Source of the DNA: Halovenus sp.
GTDB taxonomy: Archaea; Halobacteriota; Halobacteria; Halobacteriales; Haloarculaceae
Length of the DNA: 34,315 nucleotides
Assembly (NCBI GenBank): GCA_003551945.1
Contig: PUNZ01000200.1
Coordinates: 1-34,315 of the forward strand
Direction: 5' to 3'
The translations under genes and the position numbers were made by a program. Under the pieces are notes generated by a model. It searched no databases. It saw only the letters and a program-made list of their open reading frames with translations, and was not told where the DNA came from. Positions 8,453 through 15,227 of this stretch are shown in pieces. Position 1 is the first letter of the stretch. The number at the start of each line of letters is the position of its first letter.

Positions 8453-8459
8453 TTAAATA
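8453..8459 (+). promoter_or_regulatory. TATA box of the short Bat-type regulator gene
   Basis: TTAAATA lies 32-38 bp before the ATG at 8491, giving a leader of a few bases. Two more TATA-like stretches occur at 8397-8405 and 8411-8420. The 265-bp gap between 8226 and 8490 otherwise holds only the divergent nrfC promoter. Confidence 0.4.
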
Positions 8460-8490
8460 GCCCCCGTGCTGGCCGCGCTGGGCACTCAGC

Positions 8491-8862
8491 ATGTCATCAG
8501 AAACAATGAATGACGCCGAATCGACACAAGGTCCGGTGCAAGTTGTCCTTGAGGTAGCCGACCAGCAGTCGCTTCGGGACGTCCTCCAGTCGATTACAGC
8601 GCTTGACCAGCAGATACAGACAAAATCAATCTCGCAAGCGTCGCTCGCTGGGCAGGAAGTGACCGTTGAACTCGATATTCTCACCGAAAAGCAGCGTGAA
8701 ACGCTAGAATTGGCAATAAAGAAAGGCTATTACGAAAAACCACGTGCCGCCGACTTAACGACGCTTGCAGACGAACTTGAGATTTCAAAATCAGCAGTCT
8801 CTCAGCGTCTGCGAACCGCTGAGCGGAAGATAATCACGAACGCGCTTGCACGGTATTTGTAG
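8491..8862 (+). CDS. Short Bat/HTH_10-type transcriptional regulator without cysteine sensor
   Basis: The protein has 123 residues. The C-terminal half is an HTH_10 (Bat) DNA-binding domain: LTEKQRETLELAIKKGYYE followed by LADELEISKSAVSQRL. The N-terminal half is a small alpha/beta domain (VQVVLEVADQQSLRDVLQS) with no cysteine. It clearly resembles the last 120 residues of its tail-to-tail neighbour at 8874-9536; both contain GYYEKPRxADLxT and SQRLxxAExK. It therefore looks like a duplicated regulator that lost the redox-sensing N-terminus. It may compete with, or be controlled by, its partner. Only 11 bp separate the two convergent stop codons. Confidence 0.88.
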   Translation: MSSETMNDAESTQGPVQVVLEVADQQSLRDVLQSITALDQQIQTKSISQASLAGQEVTVELDILTEKQRETLELAIKKGYYEKPRAADLTTLADELEISKSAVSQRLRTAERKIITNALARYL

Positions 8863-8873
8863 TTGAGTAACAC

Positions 8874-9536
8874 TCAGTCAGCAAGAAACGCCTGTACAAG
8901 CTTCGTCTCTGCGGCGTTGAGTCGTTGTGACGCAGCAGATTCTGAAATATCGAGTTCAGTAGCGATGGTTCCAAGGTCGGCCCCCCGAGGTTTTTCATAG
9001 TAACCCAAGGAAGCAGCAAGTTCCAGTGCCTCTTGTTGTTTGTCCGTGATTGTCCCCGTTTCAATCTCGGTTATGTGGGTGGTAGTCTCACCTTGTACCA
9101 ATCGCTCGACAGAAACGGTGGCCTCAACGGCGTTGAGTTCGCTGACGATTGACCGAAGTTCATCTCGGGATTGAACGGTGACGGTCATGACCACCGAATC
9201 ACCGCTAACCGCGTTGATTTCGGTGATACAGTCGTGGTGTTCGAACACCGGACAGATACAACGTGCGGTCACCGAGGATTTGATGTATCGTTGCTCCGCT
9301 TCTGAATCGGAGCCAAACGTGACCTGTGCATGGCACTCACCGGAGGTGGAGCGACAGTCGTCCTCTTCGCATCCGTTCGTTCGCTGGGATTTGAGATTCC
9401 GTGTGAGGTTCGTGATGGGTTGGTTCGTACGAATAACTGGACAGCCGGAGCCGACGTGTGGCGTGATGGACAATCGCGCCTTGAGTGGACCCACCGTGGA
9501 GCCAGTATCGCTGGGGGAGTGTGCTGACTGCGACAT
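8874..9536 (-). CDS. NarO/DmsR-like redox-sensing Bat-type regulator
   Basis: This 220-residue protein has an HTH_10 domain at the C-terminus (ITDKQQEALELAASLGYYE, then ELDISESAASQRL). A cysteine-rich region precedes it. CICPVFEHHDC (about residues 92-102) matches the CxCx7C part of the cysteine motif described for haloarchaeal NarO and DmsR, which activate nitrate and DMSO respiration under oxygen limitation; additional upstream cysteines (CEEDDC, GECH) could complete the CxnCxCx7C pattern. By analogy it senses oxygen or redox state through an Fe-S or thiol centre. It probably controls the neighbouring nrfCD operon and perhaps cytochrome genes. The ATG at 9536 lies 25 bp from a TATA box, so the mRNA is probably leaderless. 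Confidence 0.88.
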   Translation of the reverse strand: MSQSAHSPSDTGSTVGPLKARLSITPHVGSGCPVIRTNQPITNLTRNLKSQRTNGCEEDDCRSTSGECHAQVTFGSDSEAEQRYIKSSVTARCICPVFEHHDCITEINAVSGDSVVMTVTVQSRDELRSIVSELNAVEATVSVERLVQGETTTHITEIETGTITDKQQEALELAASLGYYEKPRGADLGTIATELDISESAASQRLNAAETKLVQAFLAD

Positions 9537-9560
9537 AAGTTACTATTCATAATCAAGCCC

Positions 9561-9588
9561 TATAAAAGAGGGCGTGAATGTTCAACAT
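9561..9588 (-). promoter_or_regulatory. TATA box and overlapping inverted repeats of the NarO/DmsR-like gene
   Basis: CTTTTATA on the minus strand (9561-9568) is 25 bp from the start codon. Immediately upstream are AGGGCGTGAA (9569-9578) and the palindromes TGAA-TG-TTCA and ATGTT-C-AACAT (to 9588). Their position against the TATA box suits autorepression; this is inference. Confidence 0.45.
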
Positions 9589-9678
9589 GTGGAAAAACCG
9601 GTACAGTTTAATAGTGTGAATTGTTGTCACGCCGCAAGAAGACAGTGGCGGTGAGCTGAATCACCGAAGCAGGACCGC

Positions 9679-9822
9679 TTATTCCTCGAAAGCCTCCTCT
9701 TCTCCAGCGGTCAGGTCAGCGACTTGCTGTTCCAGTGTCCGTAGTTTGCTACGGAGATAGAAGACATACACCACGAGTGCAAGGAAAATCGAACCGTACC
9801 CAACCAGGAGCAGATAATCCAT
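9679..9822 (-). CDS. ccmD: CcmD-like small heme-exporter membrane protein
   Basis: This 47-residue gene is too short for the ORF track. Translation begins MDYLLLVGYGSIFLALVVYV, one membrane helix, followed by a basic patch and a coiled polar tail (LRSKLRTLEQQVADLTAG). That is the layout of CcmD: one helix, then a charged C-terminal helix. GGAGGTGA lies about 9 nt before the ATG, and the start is 5 nt after the ccmC stop. CcmD is needed to release holo-CcmE from the CcmABCD complex. The family is too short and variable for a firm match, but size, topology and position next to ccmC agree. Confidence 0.75.
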   Translation of the reverse strand: MDYLLLVGYGSIFLALVVYVFYLRSKLRTLEQQVADLTAGEEEAFEE

Positions 9823-9827
9823 ATGAA

Positions 9828-10574
9828 CTAGTCACCTCCCGTTGGTTTTTGTGTTTCCATTCGCCGCCGGTTTTTCAGCCGACTGAGCGTGTGGTCGAGT
9901 TCCTGCAGTCGAATACGGCTGCCAAGCAAAAACAGGTAGACACCAAGGATGGCAAGTGTCGAAATCAGCAACACTTCGCCGGTGATGGCGGCTTCTGCAT
10001 CAGGGTTGCCAATGGATGGGGAATGCAGGCTGACAGTCCACAGCCGTGTTGAAGCATATGAAATTGGCACGGTAATAAAGCCCACAATGCCGTAAACCGA
10101 GGCAAGTCTGGAGACCCGGTCAGTGCTTCCGGCACCTGAGTAAATGATAAGATAGCCAGCGTAAACGAACCAGACGAAGAGAAACGTCACCAGACGAATA
10201 TCCGACCAGTCCCACCACGTGTTCCAGATGATTCGTCCCCAGACGCTCCCGGTTATGAGCGTCAACGTTGCGAAGATAAATCCAAGCTCAGCAGAGCCGT
10301 AGGCCAGACGTTCCCAAAATCGCGTGGATGTGAGGAGATAGAGCACACAGCCAAGGAAGGTAACCGTCAGTGCCAATCCACCGACAATGGCGAGCGGGAC
10401 ATGCCAGTAGGCAATGAGGTTAATCGGATGGGCAATCCCGTACATATCGTCGGAGGCAACACCGAAGATGAGACCAATCGAGAGCAACCCAGTCACGAGC
10501 GTAAATGCACCAAGCACCCGGTTGTGAAAGAGGAGTTTGATGCCCGAAATAACTCGACGTTCGTAAGCGCGCAT
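9828..10574 (-). CDS. ccmC: Heme exporter protein CcmC
   Basis: This 248-residue protein has six membrane helices. Between helices 3 and 4 lies the tryptophan-rich heme-handling motif WGRIIWNTWWDWSD, diagnostic for the CcmC/CcmF/CcsA heme-handling family. His residues flank it in AYWHVP and in SLHSPSIG, matching the two histidines that bind heme in CcmC. The length is typical of CcmC, far shorter than CcmF. CcmC loads heme onto CcmE on the outer face of the membrane. The gene is followed at once by ccmD. A possible TATA sequence (GATAAAAG) lies near 10600. Confidence 0.95.
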   Translation of the reverse strand: MRAYERRVISGIKLLFHNRVLGAFTLVTGLLSIGLIFGVASDDMYGIAHPINLIAYWHVPLAIVGGLALTVTFLGCVLYLLTSTRFWERLAYGSAELGFIFATLTLITGSVWGRIIWNTWWDWSDIRLVTFLFVWFVYAGYLIIYSGAGSTDRVSRLASVYGIVGFITVPISYASTRLWTVSLHSPSIGNPDAEAAITGEVLLISTLAILGVYLFLLGSRIRLQELDHTLSRLKNRRRMETQKPTGGD

Positions 10575-10643
10575 GTCTCGTAGTTCTCTTCTAGCAAGAT
10601 AAAAGGGTGTCTGCTTTTTTCAGAGGACCGGAGCACGTCTTCC

Positions 10644-11252
10644 TCAGAGGAACTCGACTTCCCATTCACCAGCGGCTTCGACGGCCACCCATCCGACTCC
10701 CTCGTGTTCAAACGTCGTCTCCGTATCGACGCTGCCGAGGTCGGTGAACAACAGCGTTCGAGAGCTAATATCCTGTGGATAAATCCAGACGTTGAAATCA
10801 CCGCTTCCCTCGTGGACACCAGTTGCATCGTATTCGCCTTCAAACTTGTACGGACCAAAGACCCGAGGTCGTGTATCCGACAGAGAATCTGGTACTGCCT
10901 CACCATAGTCTTCCCGTGGCTGTGTGATGTCAACTTCCCACGGTCCGTCTGCATCGACTTCAAGGCTGTACGTGCCGGCTTCGAGTAGGGACGGCGATTC
11001 ACCGTGGTACTCCCCAACATGCATCGCAAATGCGTGGCTTGACCCGGCCTCAGAGACGAGCATTACCTTGAATCCACGCCGGCCCTCGTGTGTTGATTCA
11101 AGCACAGTTAGTCCTTCTTCAATGTCGATACCGTCCTCAACGTGGTCACCAGTCCCAGAAAAGGAGGTCTCAACCGGCGTCTCATTATCATCTCCGAGAC
11201 AACCAGCGAGAAGTGGCATGCAGAGTCCGGCTAGATAGGCGCGCCGTCGCAT
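10644..11252 (-). CDS. Predicted lipoprotein of unknown function
   Basis: The 202-residue product begins MRRRAYLAG and has a lipobox ending at Cys18 (LLAGC), so it is a probable exported lipoprotein, perhaps Tat dependent. The mature part is acidic and looks all-beta. Two similar Trp turns, GPWEVDITQP and GEWEVEF, suggest a repeated sandwich fold. I do not recognise a named family. It lies upstream of ccmC on the same strand, with about 69 bp between, so it may share the unit or have its own promoter. A role in the cytochrome island is only suggested by position. Confidence 0.8.
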   Translation of the reverse strand: MRRRAYLAGLCMPLLAGCLGDDNETPVETSFSGTGDHVEDGIDIEEGLTVLESTHEGRRGFKVMLVSEAGSSHAFAMHVGEYHGESPSLLEAGTYSLEVDADGPWEVDITQPREDYGEAVPDSLSDTRPRVFGPYKFEGEYDATGVHEGSGDFNVWIYPQDISSRTLLFTDLGSVDTETTFEHEGVGWVAVEAAGEWEVEFL

Positions 11253-11379
11253 ACAACCCCGTCAGGAATCCAGCAATTTATACTGTCGGTTTGGGGACCT
11301 TAATAGTGCGGTGATTGATACGGTGAGAAAGATAGAGCGGTTCGACAGTATCATACCCTATCCTCCGTAGTGTCGAGAT

Positions 11380-11805
11380 ATGTTCGGCTCCGAATATGTA
11401 CTCATTCGTTCGATACACGTCCTCGGAGCCGGGTTGCTGTTTGGCAGTAGTGCGCTCGTATGGCTGTTGTTCTTGAGTGACCGAACCGTTTCAGTGCGGC
11501 TGCTCACCCAGTTTGAAATACTGTTCTGGCCGGTTTTCGCGCTGGTGGTATTCACCGGCATGGGGAATATTGTCGGGTTTGGTGTGGCACCACCAGAGAC
11601 CGATGCAGGCATCGCGTTTACTGTCAAACTCACCCTCTTACTCGTGATTGTCTGTAGCTCTGTCATCCGTTCAGTGTTGGTCAGGCAAAGAGCAGACACC
11701 GACCGAAGCCGTGTGGGTGGGTCAGGACTGCGACGATTGTATGCCGCGACTGGCTGGCTCCTTGCCATGGTCGTCCTCCTTGCAGGGGTGGTTACCTATG
11801 GATGA
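11380..11805 (+). CDS. Four-helix membrane protein, CopD-like
   Basis: The 141 residues contain four predicted helices. The first begins RSIHVLGAGLLFGSSAL, reminiscent of CopD-type or related heme/copper membrane proteins in which a His in helix one binds metal. The resemblance is weak and no biochemical role can be stated. The stop overlaps the start of the next gene (ATGGATGA), so the two are translationally coupled and probably act together. Location within the cytochrome maturation island suggests a role in redox or metal handling. Confidence 0.75.
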   Translation: MFGSEYVLIRSIHVLGAGLLFGSSALVWLLFLSDRTVSVRLLTQFEILFWPVFALVVFTGMGNIVGFGVAPPETDAGIAFTVKLTLLLVIVCSSVIRSVLVRQRADTDRSRVGGSGLRRLYAATGWLLAMVVLLAGVVTYG

Positions 11806-12319
11806 ATCCAGGACGACTTCGTCCCCTCCCCACGAAGGGCTATCTGACCAATCCAACACATCGCTCACAATGGGACGGGTGTTGGAGATTGTGACCGTCG
11901 GGACAGCAGTTGCCGTAGGGGTGACGATTGGACTTATCCTCATCCTTCATCTGACCGATGACTTGCGCGCGGTGGCTGTCGAAATCGGGACGTTTCCTGC
12001 ATCACTTCTGTTTGGTTATCTGTGGCTGTTGACGCTGGTTGGAGCGAGTCAGCTCACGCTTGAAGCCGCCGCCAAAGAGGGTGCGTACAGAACCCAGTTC
12101 GAAAACGGTGCGATTGCAGGTATCGGCATCTCGCTGGTCTATCTCACCGTCGTGTTCATTATCGGATTCGTCGCATCGGGTCCTGCAGCGTTAGACCCAG
12201 CTAACCATTCGGTGTTTCTCGTTGTCGGCGCGGGAGTTGTCGTGGGTGCGCTTGCCGGGCTGTTCGTGGTCGCGTTCGTCCTAGCTGTGAGTCAGTACAC
12301 CAGACAGCGGGAGTACTGA
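11798..12319 (+). CDS. Four-helix membrane protein of unknown function
   Basis: The track ORF begins at 11648 inside the previous gene. The ATG at 11798 (MDESRTTSSP, 173 aa) is the likely start because it overlaps the upstream stop in the usual coupled way. A polar N-terminus of about 28 residues is followed by four helices, including AVAVGVTIGLILILHL and GVVVGALAGLFVVAFV. Short loops carry few charges. I see no cofactor motif and do not recognise the family. It is paired with the CopD-like protein. Confidence 0.75.
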   Translation: MDESRTTSSPPHEGLSDQSNTSLTMGRVLEIVTVGTAVAVGVTIGLILILHLTDDLRAVAVEIGTFPASLLFGYLWLLTLVGASQLTLEAAAKEGAYRTQFENGAIAGIGISLVYLTVVFIIGFVASGPAALDPANHSVFLVVGAGVVVGALAGLFVVAFVLAVSQYTRQREY

Positions 12320-12343
12320 AAGAAGTCGTCCTAGCTGTGTTTC

Positions 12344-13087
12344 TCAGGCGTCTGCCGTGTCATCAGGGAGGTCAATCGAGACCGGTTCGTCGTGGTCTGA
12401 GATAGTCGTCTCGGTTGTCACGAGCGCGGGTTCACCACCCTGTGAAATCATTGCACGGATGTCGATTGCATGGAGCTGTTCAGTGTCAGGGTCGACGAAC
12501 ACAACGTACTGGAGCTCCTCCACCTCTAGCGGGATATGCGCGTCATCATCGAAGCCAAAGAGTTCAGCGGCAGCCGATTCGGAGATGTTTGCTTCGAACG
12601 CTTCAGTTTCGATGCCATTTATCGTCTCAGTCCCGACAGTCTCGAACGAGGTTTCCTCAAGCGTGTCCGTGATATTACCCAGCGGGTCAAATTCGCTCCA
12701 CACATCGTCGGTAGCAGTCATCTGCTCCCACTCATCATCCGTATGGAGATATTCATTTCCATCGACAAGATATCGCTCAGTGGTTTCTTCGGTGTCAATG
12801 CCAAGCGTCGTTTCGGTCGTCTCACGCACCACTGCCTCGTTTGCCTCCCGGTCAACAGCACCGATCAGTGTCACTGTATCGTTTGCCCCCTCCGACTGCA
12901 TCGTCTGCGTCGATTCGTAGGCGTAACTATCGAGTGATCCGGTGTTTTCGTTGACGTTCTCCGGGTCGACCTCACCGGTGTCGGCCCCCAACAACAGGAA
13001 GCTGACGACAGCCAACCCAGCGAGCACAACAACAGCAGCGATGATCAACAATCCCTGCCGTTGTGGTAGAACGTGTGTTCGACTCAC
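12344..13087 (-). CDS. Exported LolA/LppX-like protein of unknown function
   Basis: This 247-residue protein has an N-terminal signal anchor (residues 11-34, LLIIAAVVVLAGLAVVSF). A long acidic extracellular part has features of LolA/LppX-like proteins: a first segment SLDSYAYESTQTM, then YLVDGNEYLHTDDEWEQM, then a motif ETINGIETEAFEANI. Such proteins often bind lipids, but in haloarchaea the function is unknown. It converges on the previous gene with a gap of 24 bp. A TATA-like TTTTAA at 13112-13117 fits a leaderless start at 13087. Confidence 0.78.
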   Translation of the reverse strand: MSRTHVLPQRQGLLIIAAVVVLAGLAVVSFLLLGADTGEVDPENVNENTGSLDSYAYESTQTMQSEGANDTVTLIGAVDREANEAVVRETTETTLGIDTEETTERYLVDGNEYLHTDDEWEQMTATDDVWSEFDPLGNITDTLEETSFETVGTETINGIETEAFEANISESAAAELFGFDDDAHIPLEVEELQYVVFVDPDTEQLHAIDIRAMISQGGEPALVTTETTISDHDEPVSIDLPDDTADA

Positions 13088-13111
13088 AGGAGGCGGTAGG
13101 TGAACGCAGCG

Positions 13112-13117
13112 TTAAAA
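13112..13117 (-). promoter_or_regulatory. TATA box of the LolA-like gene
   Basis: TTTTAA on the minus strand, 25-30 bp upstream of the ATG at 13087. The 267-bp gap up to 13354 also holds the promoter of the peroxidase gene and a pair of CGCGATA direct repeats 10 bp apart (13244 and 13254); nothing else is evident. Confidence 0.4.
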
Positions 13118-13323
13118 CCTTCGTCTCATTTTTGCAATCCGAAAATGACTACCAAGACCTACCGACCGCCATATGTGTTGAACAGACAACCAACATGAAA
13201 TAAAAACAGCATAAACTAACACATACAGATATTGACATTCATTCGCGATACACCGCGATATAACGGTTTTGCCGAACGCTACTGACAGAAAAGTCACTTA
13301 CAGTAGGTGGGAATTGGAGCAAT

Positions 13324-13333
13324 GTTTTTATAA
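13324..13333 (+). promoter_or_regulatory. TATA box of the cytochrome c peroxidase gene
   Basis: GTTTTTATAA is followed about 22-25 bp later by the ATG at 13355, consistent with a leaderless transcript. This argues against the TTG at 13343 used by the ORF track. Confidence 0.55.
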
Positions 13334-13354
13334 CCGGCACCATTGGTTGCGAAC

Positions 13355-14641
13355 ATGAATCGTGATGTAAAAATTGCACTTATCAGTCTGCTCGCATGTC
13401 TCGTGCTGATTGCAGCGGCAGGTGCTGTGTCAGCGACGGACGACGCAGTCACCCAAGAAGACAATGCGACAGACGAACTCCCGGTTGAGCCGATTGAAGA
13501 CCCGCATCCGGGATACGAAGCGCAGAACGTCGACGATGATACGGAGGAGCTGATAGAGCTTGGGAAGATGCTCTATTTCGACCCACGTATCTCTGAGACC
13601 GGAACTATTTCTTGCAACACCTGTCACAACGTGATGGAAGGCGGTGACGACAGCCGTGACATCGCCATGGGAGTCCACGGACTGACGGGGCCGGTTGCCT
13701 CACCAACAGTGTGGAACTCCGGATTCCACCACACTCAGTTCTGGGATGGTCGTGCTGACACCCTCGCAGAACAGGCAGAAGGACCAATCGTCGCTGACGT
13801 CGAGATGGGAATGCCTGACCACGAAGCAGCACTTGACCGCATCAGAGCCGTTGAAGGCTACACCGACCGCTTCGAAGATGTCTTTGGTGACGACGAAGTT
13901 GACCTTGAGCGCGTGACCGAAGCAATTGCTGCATACGAGCGCACGCTTATCACCGACAACAGTCCGTTCGACCAGTACGCACGTGGTGACGCTGATGCAA
14001 TGACCGACGAGCAGATCGCGGGAATGGAGACCTTCCAGGAAGTCGGCTGTCAGAGCTGTCACAGCGGTCCGATGTTCAGCGGCCAGTACGACAACCCAGA
14101 GTCCGGTGAGTTCCACGGCGACCGGAACCCAACCTACGAAGACAACGAACTCTGTCAGGAGTACATCGAGGACTGGGACCTGCAACAACACGATGGTCGC
14201 ATGGATGTGACCGGTGACGAAGCCGACCAGTACGTCTACAAAACACCAACGCTTCGTAACATCGAACACACTGCACCATACCTCCACACTGGACAGGGTG
14301 AAAACCTTGAGGAGACCATCCGCATGATGGCCGCCTGCCAGCTCGATACCGAAATCGATGACGAGGAAGTCGACGAAATTCATTCGTTCCTCACCGCACT
14401 GACCGGTGAGTACCCAGAGCAGACGATGCCACAGCTACCAAACCCAAGCGGTGAGTCGATGATTCCGATGGACGCAATGGATATCGACCTTGAGGACGCC
14501 ATCGGCGAGGAAGTCGATGAAGACGAAAACGGTGAGGACGACGGTATCGGCATGATGGCTGTGCTTGCCGGTATCCTTGCACTTGCACTTGTTGCGGCGC
14601 TTGCAACCATCGTCTACATGCGCCAGCAACAGACCGCGTAA
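13355..14641 (+). CDS. Tail-anchored di-heme cytochrome c peroxidase (CcpA/MauG family)
   Basis: The start is set at the ATG 13355 (428 aa), about 25 bp after a TATA box. A Sec-type signal (ISLLACLVLIAAAGAVSA) leads to an extracellular domain with two covalent heme sites, CNTCH (residues 87-91) and CQSCH (232-236). Other family features are LYFDPRIS, FWDGRA and TPTLRNIEHTAPYLHTG. Length and heme spacing match bacterial di-heme peroxidases, which reduce H2O2 to water with electrons from a c-type cytochrome or similar donor. After an acidic linker comes a C-terminal helix (MMAVLAGILALALVAAL) that should hold the enzyme to the outer membrane face, unlike most bacterial periplasmic members. It is the only protein in the window with CxxCH sites, so it is the obvious local client of the Ccm genes. 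A T-rich end follows at 14661-14674. Confidence 0.94.
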   Translation: MNRDVKIALISLLACLVLIAAAGAVSATDDAVTQEDNATDELPVEPIEDPHPGYEAQNVDDDTEELIELGKMLYFDPRISETGTISCNTCHNVMEGGDDSRDIAMGVHGLTGPVASPTVWNSGFHHTQFWDGRADTLAEQAEGPIVADVEMGMPDHEAALDRIRAVEGYTDRFEDVFGDDEVDLERVTEAIAAYERTLITDNSPFDQYARGDADAMTDEQIAGMETFQEVGCQSCHSGPMFSGQYDNPESGEFHGDRNPTYEDNELCQEYIEDWDLQQHDGRMDVTGDEADQYVYKTPTLRNIEHTAPYLHTGQGENLEETIRMMAACQLDTEIDDEEVDEIHSFLTALTGEYPEQTMPQLPNPSGESMIPMDAMDIDLEDAIGEEVDEDENGEDDGIGMMAVLAGILALALVAALATIVYMRQQQTA

Positions 14642-14660
14642 CGCAGAACCTATCACTCTG

Positions 14661-14674
14661 ATTTTGTTTTATTT
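14661..14674 (+). terminator. Oligo-T stretch after the peroxidase gene
   Basis: ATTTTGTTTTATTT occurs about 20 bp after the stop codon. Oligo-T runs are the usual archaeal termination signal. Confidence 0.4.
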
Positions 14675-14764
14675 CGCGGGCTAGTCAGCCGTGTCGTAGC
14701 CGTAATGCAAGCTTCTTAGAATGAGCGTAATGGCTTTACTTGGGCAGTAGGTAGATTGTCCCAG

Positions 14765-15226
14765 ATGACCCCGCGAAAACTACTTACAATTCTCGTTCTC
14801 GTCGGGGCGCTTGGCTTCGGATACTATTCGATGAACGCTGCACCGGTCATGAGCGACCAGGACTACACCTATCAGGGCGGCATCGAATGGCACGAGGACC
14901 CGGACGAAGCGCTCTCGGTGGCAGAACAGGAGGATAAGCCAGTGCTTGTCTATTACTGGACAACGTGGTGTACCTACTGTCAAGATTATGAGGATGACCA
15001 CTATCAAAACGAAGAAATTCAGGAGTTACTGGACGAGTATGTCCTGTTAGCTATTAATCTGGACGAACCCGGAGATGGCTCAAGCCTGGCGTCTGACCAC
15101 GATGCCCTCTATCCACCGATGCACGTCATCATCGACGATAATGAAGAGATTCTCGGTCAGCTAGGCGGATTCACTGAGGAAGACAGATTCAAAGAAGAGC
15201 TTGAGACGGGGTTGGCTACACACTAA
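14765..15226 (+). CDS. Membrane-anchored thioredoxin-like protein, probable Ccm thiol reductant
   Basis: I place the start at the ATG 14765 (153 aa); the track start at 14756 is a TTG. One N-terminal helix (LLTILVLVGALGFGYYS) anchors an outward-facing thioredoxin fold. The active site is WCTYC in YYWTTWCTYCQDYEDD, and a typical cis-Pro region follows (YPPMHVIID). The sequence NEEIQELLDEYVLLAINLDE resembles the thioredoxin domain of DsbD. The stop is 1 nt before the ccmF start, so it is the first gene of a ccm pair. It probably reduces apocytochrome CxxCH thiols in place of CcmG, receiving electrons from CcdA. The exact partner is inferred. Confidence 0.88.
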   Translation: MTPRKLLTILVLVGALGFGYYSMNAAPVMSDQDYTYQGGIEWHEDPDEALSVAEQEDKPVLVYYWTTWCTYCQDYEDDHYQNEEIQELLDEYVLLAINLDEPGDGSSLASDHDALYPPMHVIIDDNEEILGQLGGFTEEDRFKEELETGLATH

Positions 15227-15227
15227 T

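Noticed and set aside
13700-14383. 227-aa minus-strand ORF opposite the peroxidase gene
   Set aside because: Antisense shadow of a gene with clear CxxCH sites and signal peptide.
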